Source of the DNA: Micromonospora sp045209745
GTDB taxonomy: Bacteria > Actinomycetota > Actinomycetes > Mycobacteriales > Micromonosporaceae
Assembly (NCBI RefSeq): GCF_045209745.1
Contig: NZ_CP109273.1
Coordinates: 1 to 64,000 of the forward strand
Direction: 5' to 3'
Length of the DNA: 64,000 nucleotides
Shown here one piece after another: positions 55,256 through 63,964 of the stretch (position 1 is the stretch's first letter; each line of letters begins with the position of its first letter). A program made the position numbers and the translations under genes. Under the pieces are notes generated by a model. The model saw only the letters and a list, made by a program, of their open reading frames with translations, ran no database searches and had not been told where the DNA came from.

Positions 55256-55918
55256 ATGACCGACGTCAGCACCAGCGTGGTGGTGCGCCAGGCAGGCCGC
55301 GGCGACGCGGAGGACTTGATTTCCGTCCTCGCCGAGGCGTTCTTCGACGGACCCGTAGCCGACTGGTTGGTTCCCGACCACAACGACCGCCGCGCCGTCT
55401 ACCGCCGTTACTTCGAGCTGGTCCTGAACCACGGCCTCGACCACGGCCACGTGGACACCACCGCAGACCTGTCCGCCGTTGCGATCTGGTATCCGCGCCC
55501 CGAACCTCCGCCCAGTGGTTCACTGGAGCATCCGGCAGCGCTGGAAGCGGCCACTGGGGTGTACGCGCCGAAGTTCGCCCTCCTCGACGCGGTGTTCGAA
55601 GCGTTTCACCCAAGCGAGCCACACCACTACCTCGCCTACGTCGCCGTCAACCCCAAGCAGCAGAACCGCGGGGTTGGCGCCGCGTTGCTGAGCCACCACC
55701 ACCGCCAACTCGACACGCTCGGCATGCCCGCGTACCTGGAGGCCAGCAACCTCCGCAACCGCGAGCTGTACGTCAGACTCGGGTACCGGGCAGGGCCGCC
55801 GCTGATTCTTCCCACCACCGGGCCGACGATCTGGCGGATGTGGCGCGGACAGCCAGAGGTCGCCCGCCCCCCGGGCTTTCCCGAGAGCGGACCGCTGCCA
55901 CGCCGGAGGCCCCTGTGA
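55256..55918 (+). CDS. GNAT-family N-acetyltransferase 1
   Basis: 220 residues from ATG 55256, five bases after AGGAG. The GNAT core is present: RQAGRGDAEDLISVLAEAFF, the acetyl-CoA motif VNPKQQNRGVGAALLSHHHR and AYLEASNLRNRELYVRLGYR. It acetylates an amine of unknown identity. The stop overlaps the GTG of a second, related acetyltransferase as GTGA, and the two share a similar domain plan, suggesting tandem duplication. Confidence 0.88.
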   Translation: MTDVSTSVVVRQAGRGDAEDLISVLAEAFFDGPVADWLVPDHNDRRAVYRRYFELVLNHGLDHGHVDTTADLSAVAIWYPRPEPPPSGSLEHPAALEAATGVYAPKFALLDAVFEAFHPSEPHHYLAYVAVNPKQQNRGVGAALLSHHHRQLDTLGMPAYLEASNLRNRELYVRLGYRAGPPLILPTTGPTIWRMWRGQPEVARPPGFPESGPLPRRRPL

Positions 55919-56553
55919 CCCCCGCGTCGACGGCCCTGCTCGTACGCCCTGGGCAACCCAGCGATGTAGCGGCGATCGCCGCGCTCCTGGCCCAAGGCCT
56001 CGCCGAAAATCCGGTGGCCGAGTGGCTCGTACCCGACCCGGCGGAGCGGCAAGCCGTCTTCCATGGACTGCTGGCAATGGAAGTCGACTACGCCGTTGAG
56101 TGGGGCGACGTCGACCTGCTGCCGGACATGGGCGGTGTCGCGGTCTGGCGACGGCATCCGGCCGACGACGCACCCGTCTTGTCCGATCATCACCTGGGTA
56201 CCTTCACGAGGGGAGCGATGCCCCGGTTTCAGCAGCTCAACGCCCTGCTAAACAGCTATCGGTCCGACGCTCCGCATCACTGGTTGGCATGGCTTTACGT
56301 GACACGAGACCGCCGGGGGCAGGGCATTGGCACCGCACTGCTCGCCCGTCACCACCAGGCCGTCGATCAGCGCGGGCTGCCAGTCGACGTAGTAGTGACC
56401 AGCGAACACGCCCGGGATTTCCTGATCTTCCGCGGCTATATCGCTGGGCTGCCGCTGCATCTGCCGAGCGGGCCGCGACTCTGGCCACTGCGCCGCCCCG
56501 GCCACCCCGCGGCACGATCCGGCCACGCCGGTCGGAATCGGGGCGGTGGCTGA
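55915..56553 (+). CDS. GNAT-family N-acetyltransferase 2
   Basis: 212 residues from GTG 55915. The fold resembles the upstream copy: RPGQPSDVAAIAALLAQGLA, PVAEWLVPDPAERQAVFHGL, acetyl-CoA motif VTRDRRGQGIGTALLARHHQ and EHARDFLIFRGYIAGLPLHL. The C-terminus ends in a Gly/Arg-rich tail that overlaps the start of the broken methyltransferase by 8 bp. The substrate is unknown. Paired acetyltransferases next to an FxLD methyltransferase could modify a peptide or its precursor amino acid, but this is inference. Confidence 0.85.
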   Translation: MTPASTALLVRPGQPSDVAAIAALLAQGLAENPVAEWLVPDPAERQAVFHGLLAMEVDYAVEWGDVDLLPDMGGVAVWRRHPADDAPVLSDHHLGTFTRGAMPRFQQLNALLNSYRSDAPHHWLAWLYVTRDRRGQGIGTALLARHHQAVDQRGLPVDVVVTSEHARDFLIFRGYIAGLPLHLPSGPRLWPLRRPGHPAARSGHAGRNRGGG

Positions 56554-56963
56554 AGTCGTGTCCACCTCAGAATCCAGCTTCACGACCACTAGCGTCGACC
56601 GAGTGACCATGCTTCGTAAGGCCTCCGACCTGCGAACTGATCTCATCGACCAGCTACGCGCCGAGCAGATTATCCGCACATCCGCCGTCGAGGTTGCGAT
56701 GCGCCGAACCCCGCGCCACCTGTTCCTCCCCGGGGTACCACCACAGCAGGCGTACGTCGACGAGTCCATCTACACCAAGACCGACGCCCATGGCACTTCG
56801 ATCAGCGCAGCCTCGCAGCCGCGGATCGTGGCCATGATGCTCGAACAACTCGACGTACGCCCCGGCCAGCGGATCATGGAAGCCGGGGCCGGCACCGGCT
56901 ACAACGCTGCCCTCCTGGCAGCCGTCGTCGGTGACAGCGGACGTGCCGTCACGATCGACGTCG
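56546..56963 (+). pseudogene. FxLD-system methyltransferase, 5' fragment
   Basis: The GTG start in the GNAT overlap opens a frame whose first 139 residues match the FxLD methyltransferase at 43798-45054: LRTDLIDQLRAEQIIRTSAV, RRTPRHLFLPGVPPQQAYVD, then the SAM motif MEAGAGTGYNAALLAAVVGD and VTIDVD. Homology stops there; the same frame continues as low-complexity Arg/Pro/Ser sequence. The catalytic domain is cut in the middle, so the product should be inactive. The break coincides with the entry of primase-like coding sequence in another frame. Confidence 0.82.
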
Positions 56964-56970
56964 ACGGCGA

Positions 56971-57717
56971 TGGTGGACGAAGTGGCCCGACGCGAACATC
57001 GGCCTCGCCACCGGCACCCTGCTCGCTTTCTGCGACATCGACACCGCAGACGGACTCCGAACGGTCACGACCATCCTCGACAACGCCCGCCCGAAGGGGC
57101 CCGTCGTGCGAACCGGATCCGGGTGGCATCTCTGGTTCGCTGCGACCGGGCATGCCAACCGCGTCGGCGTGGTGCCCGGGGTGGACTGGCGTGGACGCGG
57201 TGGTCTCGTCGTCGCACCGCCGTCGCTGCACCCCACCGGCCGCCGGTACACCTTCACCCAACAGTTCGACCGCGTCCTGCCAGACTGCCCACCAGCCCTA
57301 CGGCGATTGCTGTCACCACCGCCGGCGCCGGTGCCCGAACCGGCTACTGCATCACCGGCTGCGGCTGTCTCGACGCGGATCGAAGACCCCGACCGGTACG
57401 GGCTCGCCGCCCTCAACGGCGAGATCGGCAGAATTCTCGCCGCACCCCGACCGGTCATCCGCGGCGGACAACGGATTACCGCTGGCGGCCGGAACACGGC
57501 CCTGCACCTCGCGGCATTCCGTTTCGGACAACTCGCCGCCCGCAGTGGACTCGACGCCGCAGTGGTGTGGCCCCGGCTCTCCGAGACGGCGCAGATAGCC
57601 GGCCTATCGGCGGTGGAGGCCCGAACAACAATCGCCTCCGGCTGGCGAGCCGGGCTTCGCCGGCCCCGCGCGGTCTTGCGGTATCGGCGTCGCGCCGGCT
57701 CGTCGATTAGTTCGTAG
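56971..57717 (+). pseudogene. bifunctional primase/polymerase (prim-pol), 3' part
   Basis: The frame reads WWTKWPDANIGLATGTLLAF, CDIDTADGLRTV, VRTGSGWHLWFAATGHANRV, WRGRGGLVVAPPSLHPTGRR, the usual core of prim-pol proteins. It then reads RNTALHLAAFRFGQLAARSG to a stop at 57717. The N-terminal part of the domain and a start codon are missing; the sequence begins at the methyltransferase junction. The first acidic residue pair may be lost. Such primases replicate integrative plasmid-like elements of actinomycetes, so this marks the border of one. Confidence 0.8.
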
Positions 57718-57927
57718 GCCGTAGCCCGGCGCGGCAGGGTCACAATCGGCCGCCAACGGCGGACAGGCCGGTTCCAGCCAGCTCGGGCAGCGGAGCCTTC
57801 TCCAAAGTCACCGTGCCTCACGCGTGGATACAGCGAGTGTGCACAGGCCAGAGCTTCGGTCCCCGCGCCACCAACGAGCCGTAGTCCGGCTCCGGTACCG
57901 CAGGACCGCTGTACTACGTTCAGCGAT

Positions 57928-58242
57928 GTGGCGAACGCGGCATGCAAACGATGCTCCGGGCCGATGCCGTTGATCAAGCGAAGCCATGCCCAGTTCTGCT
58001 CCCAGGGCTGCCGCAAGGCCTCGTCCCGAGCAACTAAGCGCTCCCGGCCTTCTACACAATCGCAGGACGTCTTCCTGGCCTCATGCGGGATGTGCGGTGA
58101 GAGTTGGAACTTCGACGACTGCCCACCCACCAAGGAGTACTGCTCGACCCGCTGTCGAACGCGAGCGTGGCGACGTCGGCTTGCTGAACACCTGACCAAG
58201 CTGCACCGGCACCTGCCGAAGGACCCCAGCGGTGACGTCTGA
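57928..58242 (+). CDS. double zinc-ribbon (FCS-like) small protein
   Basis: 104 residues, GTG start. Two Cys clusters are visible: CKRCSGPMPLIKRSHAQFC with SQGCRKASS, and CGMCGESWNFDDCPPTKEYC with STRCRTRAWRRR. These resemble FCS-type zinc fingers that bind nucleic acid or proteins. A 26-codon GTG frame (58232-58312, beginning VTSEEDAFSPAELRKQ) overlaps its stop and might be a coupled small ORF. Confidence 0.55.
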   Translation: MANAACKRCSGPMPLIKRSHAQFCSQGCRKASSRATKRSRPSTQSQDVFLASCGMCGESWNFDDCPPTKEYCSTRCRTRAWRRRLAEHLTKLHRHLPKDPSGDV

Positions 58243-58338
58243 AGAGGACGCTTTCTCCCCTGCTGAGCTGCGCAAACAGGCGAGTGCATACGGCAGGATC
58301 GGGAATACCTGACGCCCGATCAACAGTCTGAGTAGTCG

Positions 58339-58385
58339 GCCCCAACGCAGACCGTCTGCACGAGGGGCAGGCAGGACGTTGGGGC
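58339..58385. terminator. hairpin terminator candidate
   Basis: GCCCCAACG (58339-58347) pairs perfectly with CGTTGGGGC (58377-58385), with a 29-nt loop that can itself pair partly. It follows the zinc-ribbon gene and precedes the 58524 gene. No U-tract is present. Confidence 0.45.
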
Positions 58386-58523
58386 TCGATCACGTCGCAG
58401 TTGTCGACCCTAGCTGCTAGCGCTGGATGACGCGACCGTTTGAGGTTGTGAAGTTGGATTCAGCACCGCAGTGAACCGCGTCGGGCCTGCGCCTGGATCG
58501 GGGCCGGAAGAGGAAACACCAGG

Positions 58524-59144
58524 TTGACTAACCCGACGTCCAAGTACGACCTCAGCATGACCCGGTTCGTCAAGTACGTCCTTAGCCCGGGGACTCGACG
58601 GGTCGGGCTTGTCCAGAGCCTTGACGACAAGTACGAGCCGGTCAAGGACCCCTACCGCCAGATGCGCCTGGCTGTCCAGGCCGGGCGGCGGACCGGCCGT
58701 GACGAGGAGGCCATGACCAGCGCCATCCAGAATTGCCGGCAGCAGTTGCGCGGCCACTACACGGAGATCGCGAACGGCTGGTTGGCGTTCGTCGAGCAGC
58801 GCAAGAGCGCGACGCTCATCTCGCCGGGCACCGCTCGGTGGCACACTGCCGATCTGACCGTCAAGGTCACGCCGGATCTGGTTCTCGCGCACCCGGACGG
58901 CATCACCGAGGCTCTGAAGCTGCACATGTACACCGATCCGCTCTCGACCCAGGGCGCCGATGTCATGCTGTGGCTGATGCAGCAGACCCTCGACCAGACT
59001 CACCCGGAGGCGCGGCCGATGGTGCTCGATGTGCGCCGCCGGAAGGTTCACTCGCGGACGCAAAGCCGGCCGGGGTTCTCGAGTTGGCTGGAGTCCGAGG
59101 CTGCGAGTCTGGCGTTCCTGTACCGCCGCCACCACGCGGCCTAA
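58524..59144 (+). CDS. hypothetical protein, possible PD-(D/E)XK-type fold
   Basis: 206 residues from TTG 58524, or 195 from ATG 58557. The N-terminus is KYDLSMTRFVKYVLSPGTRR. The middle has VKVTPDLVLAHPDGITEALK followed by LHMYTDPLSTQGADVMLWLM. A strand-Asp, then E-x-x-K, then a strand and a helix is the order of a PD-(D/E)XK nuclease core, and LVQSLDDKYEPVKDPYRQMR precedes it. The family is not recognised and the nuclease assignment is weak. The gene is followed by a strong terminator. Confidence 0.6.
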   Translation: MTNPTSKYDLSMTRFVKYVLSPGTRRVGLVQSLDDKYEPVKDPYRQMRLAVQAGRRTGRDEEAMTSAIQNCRQQLRGHYTEIANGWLAFVEQRKSATLISPGTARWHTADLTVKVTPDLVLAHPDGITEALKLHMYTDPLSTQGADVMLWLMQQTLDQTHPEARPMVLDVRRRKVHSRTQSRPGFSSWLESEAASLAFLYRRHHAA

Positions 59145-59237
59145 CCGCCGATCATCGGCCGTCCGTGTGCTGACCCAGGCTGCCTGGCGTACCGGACCGA
59201 AAGTCGCGTAGCCGAACGCTAACGGCCGAGGCGGCTT

Positions 59238-59277
59238 GCCTGACCACCACGTTCACAACGGAGCGTGGTGGTCAGGC
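59238..59277. terminator. bidirectional terminator between convergent genes
   Basis: GCCTGACCACCACG (59238-59251) and CGTGGTGGTCAGGC (59264-59277) form a perfect 14-bp stem with a 12-nt loop. It separates the plus-strand 58524 gene from the minus-strand 59287 gene. Confidence 0.75.
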
Positions 59278-59286
59278 GGACCGCAG

Positions 59287-60420
59287 TCAGAAAGGCATCA
59301 TCAGCGCGACGGCGTTGCGGGCAGCTTCCTTGGCGCCCTCGCTCACCCCGACGCCGGCGCCGGCCATACCCGCCTCGGCGATCGGAGTGAACCAGGTACG
59401 AAGGACCGTCAGAGCCCGGCGGATCGGCCCGGGCCGCGGTTCGTCCCGAACGATTTCGGCGAGGATCTCCTTGCTGGCCGCGTCCACGTCTTCCTGGGCT
59501 TCAAAAGACAGGTCCATCGCCGGCACCAGGCGCAGCACATCGGCCATCGCCCAGGCGAGTTCCTCGTACCCAGGGGCTACCTGCTGGCCCGGGTTGTGGT
59601 TTTGGGTCACCGACTGGTTGTTCCAGGCCAGCTGCACCCCTTCGACGTCGCCATGGAACACGGGGCCGTTGTACGTCAAGGCCGAACTGGCGGCCTCCTG
59701 ACGGCGTAGGTAGGCCGACACGTTCGCGCTCCAATCGACCACGCAGTCCATTCCGTCCGGGGTGATGTCAGCCCGCACCGGGCCGGTGTGGCCAAACGCT
59801 CCCGGGCCCTTGATCAGTGCCCGCTTGACGAGGTACTCGGCGGCGAGCCCAATCTCTACCTCGGTAAACGGGCTGCCCTCGAAGTTCGCTTCGGGGGCGG
59901 AAGCGAACTGGTCGGGAAGCGGCATGTGCACCCCGGCGATGTGCTGGCGGTACATCCACCGCAGCAGCCCGCTGCGGGCCGCGACGGCGCGCAGCGCGGG
60001 GTCGTCCCGCCGCCGCCGACGTTCCTGAACATGTGTCAACCCGGCCGGGGTCAGCCGCATGCCCGGGTTCCCGAATGTGGAGTCGTCCCGGGCCATGCCG
60101 GCATCCCGGCAGATGTGTACCAGCGTGAAGGCCGCGTTGAGGTCGAGCTGATACTCCTCGGCAAACGGCATAATCTCGACAATGTTCATAGTGTCGCTGC
60201 CGGCCTGGTCGTAGACCCAGTCCAGCAGCACATCCCGCATACCCGCAGTGTCGTTCATGGTGGTCCCTGATGGTGAGGCGGCGGCCGAGGATACCTCCGC
60301 GGCCGGAGCGGTCTGCTCAGCCGCGACGTGGCGCGAGGCGACCGAGTACGGCTCGCCGGTCGTCTCCATCCGGGCACGAATCGCACGGGTGCGAGCACGA
60401 CGGTTACTGGAATTGCCCAT
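59287..60420 (-). CDS. hypothetical protein typical of integrative elements
   Basis: 377 residues from ATG 60420, set by GGAGGAA five bases upstream. The basic N-terminus (MGNSSNRRARTRAIRARMET) followed by TTGEPYSVASRHVAAEQ resembles the starts of small proteins in actinomycete plasmids. A winged-helix-like part (LLDWVYDQAGSDTMNIVEIM, AFTLVHICRDAGMARDDSTF) and a C-terminal Ala/Gly-rich stretch (AEAGMAGAGVGVSEGAKEAA) follow. VFHGDVEGVQLAWNNQSVTQ resembles a short beta stretch. I cannot assign a function. Confidence 0.7.
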   Translation of the reverse strand: MGNSSNRRARTRAIRARMETTGEPYSVASRHVAAEQTAPAAEVSSAAASPSGTTMNDTAGMRDVLLDWVYDQAGSDTMNIVEIMPFAEEYQLDLNAAFTLVHICRDAGMARDDSTFGNPGMRLTPAGLTHVQERRRRRDDPALRAVAARSGLLRWMYRQHIAGVHMPLPDQFASAPEANFEGSPFTEVEIGLAAEYLVKRALIKGPGAFGHTGPVRADITPDGMDCVVDWSANVSAYLRRQEAASSALTYNGPVFHGDVEGVQLAWNNQSVTQNHNPGQQVAPGYEELAWAMADVLRLVPAMDLSFEAQEDVDAASKEILAEIVRDEPRPGPIRRALTVLRTWFTPIAEAGMAGAGVGVSEGAKEAARNAVALMMPF

Positions 60421-60892
60421 CGTGATTCCTCCAGCGGAGCCCCACGTCCTCCGCGAGATCACGGCGGTTACACGCGCGTCGATGACGGCTTGTCCTCGGT
60501 CGCGATCCAGAGGCAACGTGGGTGCCAGGCGATCGCTCGGAGACGGGCTAGCGTGGTAGCCGACTCGAACGCTAGTTGCAATTCGCCGATGGGTCAACGT
60601 GACACGTCGAAGGTTGGCCCCATCAACGCGACCACTTGACGGTCCTCGCGCTGGCCGTATCGCCCTTCTGCCGCCCTCACCGCCAAGCCTGGTTTCGTGC
60701 CGGTGGCTCTCCCGCATCGGGCAACGCACCGGAGCGGCGGTACCTCGGGAGTTGAACGCGATGTCGGGTCCGGCTGTCGCGGATGACGCGCACGGGCGGT
60801 GCTGGTGTCCCGGGTGGCGGCCGGGTGTCCGCTGCTGAGGGACCCGAAGGTCAGCCCACCCGGGCCGGGGCCGCTAAGCCCCCTTCGAAAAC

Positions 60893-60930
60893 ATCTTGGC
60901 CCCTTGTCTCGCTCCGCTCGGCGCCAAGAT
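60893..60930. terminator. hairpin upstream of the SSB genes
   Basis: ATCTTGGC (60893-60900) pairs with GCCAAGAT (60923-60930), followed by CTTTTGG on the plus strand and preceded by GAAAAC, which gives UUUUC on the minus strand. It may end transcription in both directions. The rest of 60421-61056 is GC-rich and shows no supported gene. Confidence 0.4.
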
Positions 60931-61056
60931 CTTTTGGCCGGTTGCTTGCAGCCCCGGCCCCTGGGCGGGCTCTGACCGGCCCGTCAGCGCGGCACCCGGC
61001 GCCCCGGTCACCCGACCGGCCCGCCCGCCGCACACCAAGCGACAGGGAGCACGGTC

Positions 61057-61482
61057 ATGCTGTTCAACCTCACCTTCGAAGGCAACCTCGCCGACGAGCC
61101 CGAGCTGGGCCTCACCCCCTCTGGCAAGGCTGTCTGCAAGCTGCGGGTCGGCCACAACACTCGCCGTCGCAGCAACGGCGGTGAGTGGACCAACGGGCCG
61201 ACGATGTGGGTCACCGTCACCTGCTGGGGGAGCCTCGCCGAACGGTGCGCCGAGCACCTACGCAAGGGCGACACGGTCATCGTCGAGGCCCGCGACGACC
61301 TCTCCGTCTGGGCCTACCAGTCACCCAACAGCGACAAGCCGGCCGGGCAGTTGCAGGTCACCGCCGGCAACATCGCGGTCTCGATGAGGTTCGCCGGCGC
61401 TCAGTCCGCCCGCACCGCCAAGGCCGAGCAGGTCGAGGACCCTTGGGCCGCCGACGACCGCGAGCTTGAGCCGGCCTTCTAG
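61057..61482 (+). CDS. single-stranded DNA-binding protein (SSB) 1
   Basis: 141 residues. The OB-fold is clear: LTFEGNLADEPELGLTPSGK, AVCKLRVGHNTRRRSNGGEW, TMWVTVTCWGSLAERCAEHL, RKGDTVIVEARDDLSVWAYQ. The tail is acidic and ends EPAF in place of the DDDIPF tip of housekeeping SSB. It is shorter than chromosomal Ssb, as in plasmid and integrative-element copies. It protects single-stranded DNA during element replication or transfer. It is followed 79 bp later by a second SSB gene. Confidence 0.9.
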   Translation: MLFNLTFEGNLADEPELGLTPSGKAVCKLRVGHNTRRRSNGGEWTNGPTMWVTVTCWGSLAERCAEHLRKGDTVIVEARDDLSVWAYQSPNSDKPAGQLQVTAGNIAVSMRFAGAQSARTAKAEQVEDPWAADDRELEPAF

Positions 61483-61561
61483 CCCTGACCGCTGGCGGGG
61501 CCTGCCGCGCCGGCCGGCCCCGCCCATCACCCCCTCACCCAACCTGACTGTCTGGAGCGTC

Positions 61562-62008
61562 ATGTCCCTGTTCACCTGCATCGTCGAGGGCCGGCTCACC
61601 GCCTCCCCGCAGACCGGCCACACCCGCGACGGCCGCGAGTACGTCCAGTTCCCGATCGTGCATCGCGACCGCTACCGCGACCACAGCGGCAAGTGGGTCG
61701 ACACCCGCGCCATGTTCTTTGAGGTCATGTGCTGGGGTGACCTTGCCGCCCGGGCCCGCAACCTCACCCGCGGCGACCAGGTCCTCGTCGAAGCCGGCCA
61801 ACTCCTGCCCTACCTCAACGACTCCGACATGCCCAGTCTCAAAGTCCAGGTCCGCAACCTGTCGGTCTCCATGCGGTTCACCGACGCCCACGCTGGCCCT
61901 GCGGTCAAGGCCCGCTGCGGCGACATCGTCACCACCCCCGACGGCGAGCAGTACGTCGCGCACCTCTATCCCGAGGTCACCACCGACCCACAGCTCCTGC
62001 ACCGCTGA
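61562..62008 (+). CDS. single-stranded DNA-binding protein (SSB) 2
   Basis: 148 residues from ATG 61562. The OB-fold motifs are VEGRLTASPQTGHTRDGREY, VQFPIVHRDRYRDHSGKWVD, FFEVMCWGDLAARARNLTRG and LKVQVRNLSVSMRF. It lacks an acidic SSB tip. It is clearly divergent from the first copy, so the pair is not a recent duplication. Tandem unlike SSB genes are common in actinomycete integrative and conjugative elements. Confidence 0.87.
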   Translation: MSLFTCIVEGRLTASPQTGHTRDGREYVQFPIVHRDRYRDHSGKWVDTRAMFFEVMCWGDLAARARNLTRGDQVLVEAGQLLPYLNDSDMPSLKVQVRNLSVSMRFTDAHAGPAVKARCGDIVTTPDGEQYVAHLYPEVTTDPQLLHR

Positions 62009-62108
62009 CCACCACATCGGGCGGGCCGCTGCCCACGGCCCGCCCGGGGATCAGTCCATCCGCCCGTTCGAACACCGAGCACCCGCCCGACGCCCCGGAG
62101 AACCCGTC

Positions 62109-62577
62109 ATGAGCCCCTCAGCCGGCCACCACCTTGCCGACGCATACCGAGACCTGGTCCGCGGCTGCGCAACGATCACCCAAGTCGTCCACGCCGCCCA
62201 CCCCCAGCCAGGAGCCTGCCTGCCCCTGCCCGCGATCAGCCTCCCGCAGGACGCCGACGAGGTGCGCCGCCAACTCGACATGCTCGCTGGCAACCTCTTC
62301 GACGGGCACGCCCAAGCTGTGAACCAGCAGTGGCTCACCGCCACCCAAACCTGCACCCACGGCAGACAACGTCATCGCCATCAAGGAGCTCTACTACGGC
62401 TGGTACCAACTCCTCGGCGCACTCAACGCCCGCATGCAGGGTCAGCCCGGTCTCGGCGATGTCGAAAAGCGCACTGCCAACCTCGCCTACACGCTGGTGA
62501 CATACCTCCGCGCCTACCCCACCCCACCGGTCAGGCATCTGCGCCTCCGGCTCACCGGACGACGCGCCCTCCCGTAG
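62109..62577 (+). pseudogene. frameshifted hypothetical gene of the element
   Basis: An ATG frame encodes SPSAGHHLADAYRDLVRGCA, DADEVRRQLDMLAGNLFDGH, then loses sense near 62355 (after ATQTCTHG). Coding resumes in another frame as DNVIAIKELYYGWYQLLGAL and GDVEKRTANLAYTLVTYLRA, ending at TAG 62577. Joined, the two parts make about 155 residues of helical protein. The break could be a real mutation or a sequencing error. The family is not recognised. Confidence 0.6.
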
Positions 62578-62653
62578 GAGAGGTCGCGCATCGCCACTCC
62601 GCCCTGACCCCGGCCGGAGAGCAGCAAGAGACGGACGGATAGCTCGCGCACGA

Positions 62654-63964
62654 TCACCGTGACCGACGGACAGTCTGTCCGGACGACGGATCGAACCCCG
62701 GGCGGGACGACCCAGGCACCGACGTCCTGGGCCGTGGCGGGCTCGGGAACGCGCGGGCCGACGGGCCCACGTGTTCGCTTTTACTGTCGGCGTCCTGCCC
62801 CTGCACCAGCGCACGGGTGAGATCCTGCACAACGTCGTCGCCTCTCCTCGCGGGACGCCAGCGCTCGGCGGCGCGGAAGACGAGTGACCCGGCAGGACGT
62901 TGCAGGACTCCTTCGTCCTTGACGAACAGTTCACGGCGTTGCAGGGCGGCGGAGAGCCCTTTGTGAAGCGTGGCCGCCATGATCGGAAGCTCCGAGTTAA
63001 GGCGCGAGATCTGTTGAAGGTGCCGCTCACCCGGCTGGCCATGGTCGCCCTTGCCGAACTGTCGCAGCCAGCGTAGGACCTCTGTCAGTTCGGCAGCGGT
63101 ATCGCGGGCTGGGCCAACCGGAGGGGTGGCACGCAGGTCAGCAGCCGCAATGGCTGCCTGACGCCAGCCGCCTATCATCGTCGGGTCGCCGGTGCTGGAT
63201 AGGACATGCACCGCCAGGCCGAGTTGAGTCCCGAGCTGCAGGTGCACGCTCGTCAATTCGCTTGGGTTCTGCCACATCCAGGTTCGCGCTGCGCTGACGG
63301 CTGCGACCGCGTCACCTGCGTTGCTGACGGCCGGTGCGGGATTCAACGGAGGCCGGGCAACATCGAGGCCGTGTAGCCGGGGTTGCCCACGGCCCAAGGC
63401 AATCAACTCACGGGCGACAGCGCTCAATCGGCTGCTGGCGGTCCACCTAGCGGCTTCCGCCGCCGGCCGGTAGATCTCGGTGAGATGGCCCCGCCTTTGG
63501 TCGAGCCAGCCCGGTAGCGCAATATCGATCATTATCGCGGCCGAGGTGAGCCGGGCGATGTCGGCGAGGCCAGATTGGACGCCACCGCCAGCTCGAACCG
63601 CGAGCCCTTCCGGAGTGCGAGGTGTCTGCCCCGGCGGAACGTGACTGGCGAGGATGTCACCGATCACGCCAATGGCGTCGACAGCCCGACGCAGCGAACG
63701 CGCCGGTCCGGCGACCACGGTGGCGGAAGAGGCCGGGAACTGCCGATCCACGACCGCAGCGGTTTGAAGCCCAACGTAGAGCTGGGTCAGGCTCTGCCCG
63801 TGTCTAGCCAGAATGGCCGTGGCACGGGCTCGGTCTGGCACCTCCGCTGCCGGGCGGCCGCCAACCAGCAGCGCCGTCACTCGAGCCAACTGCGTGTAGA
63901 TGGCAGACCTGGCAATCACGGCGGCATTGATATCGGCCGCAGCCATGGCACGGCTTCGACCCAT
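62654..63964 (-). CDS. hypothetical helical protein, possibly continuing past the window
   Basis: 436 residues are visible from ATG 63964, but the frame stays open to the window edge, so the true start may be outside. It is Ala/Arg-rich and helical throughout (RSLRRAVDAIGVIGDILASH, WTASSRLSAVARELIALGRG, DTAAELTEVLRWLRQFGKGD). No membrane segment or motif is recognised. Similar large helical proteins accompany SSB genes in actinomycete integrative elements. The C-terminus is low-complexity Pro/Arg/Ser. Confidence 0.6.
   Translation of the reverse strand: MGRSRAMAAADINAAVIARSAIYTQLARVTALLVGGRPAAEVPDRARATAILARHGQSLTQLYVGLQTAAVVDRQFPASSATVVAGPARSLRRAVDAIGVIGDILASHVPPGQTPRTPEGLAVRAGGGVQSGLADIARLTSAAIMIDIALPGWLDQRRGHLTEIYRPAAEAARWTASSRLSAVARELIALGRGQPRLHGLDVARPPLNPAPAVSNAGDAVAAVSAARTWMWQNPSELTSVHLQLGTQLGLAVHVLSSTGDPTMIGGWRQAAIAAADLRATPPVGPARDTAAELTEVLRWLRQFGKGDHGQPGERHLQQISRLNSELPIMAATLHKGLSAALQRRELFVKDEGVLQRPAGSLVFRAAERWRPARRGDDVVQDLTRALVQGQDADSKSEHVGPSARAFPSPPRPRTSVPGSSRPGFDPSSGQTVRRSR

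Noticed and set aside
54961..55914. N-terminal extension of the second acetyltransferase frame
   Set aside because: It runs antiphase through the permease and first acetyltransferase and is Arg/Pro-rich; the GTGA overlap at 55915 is the sensible start.
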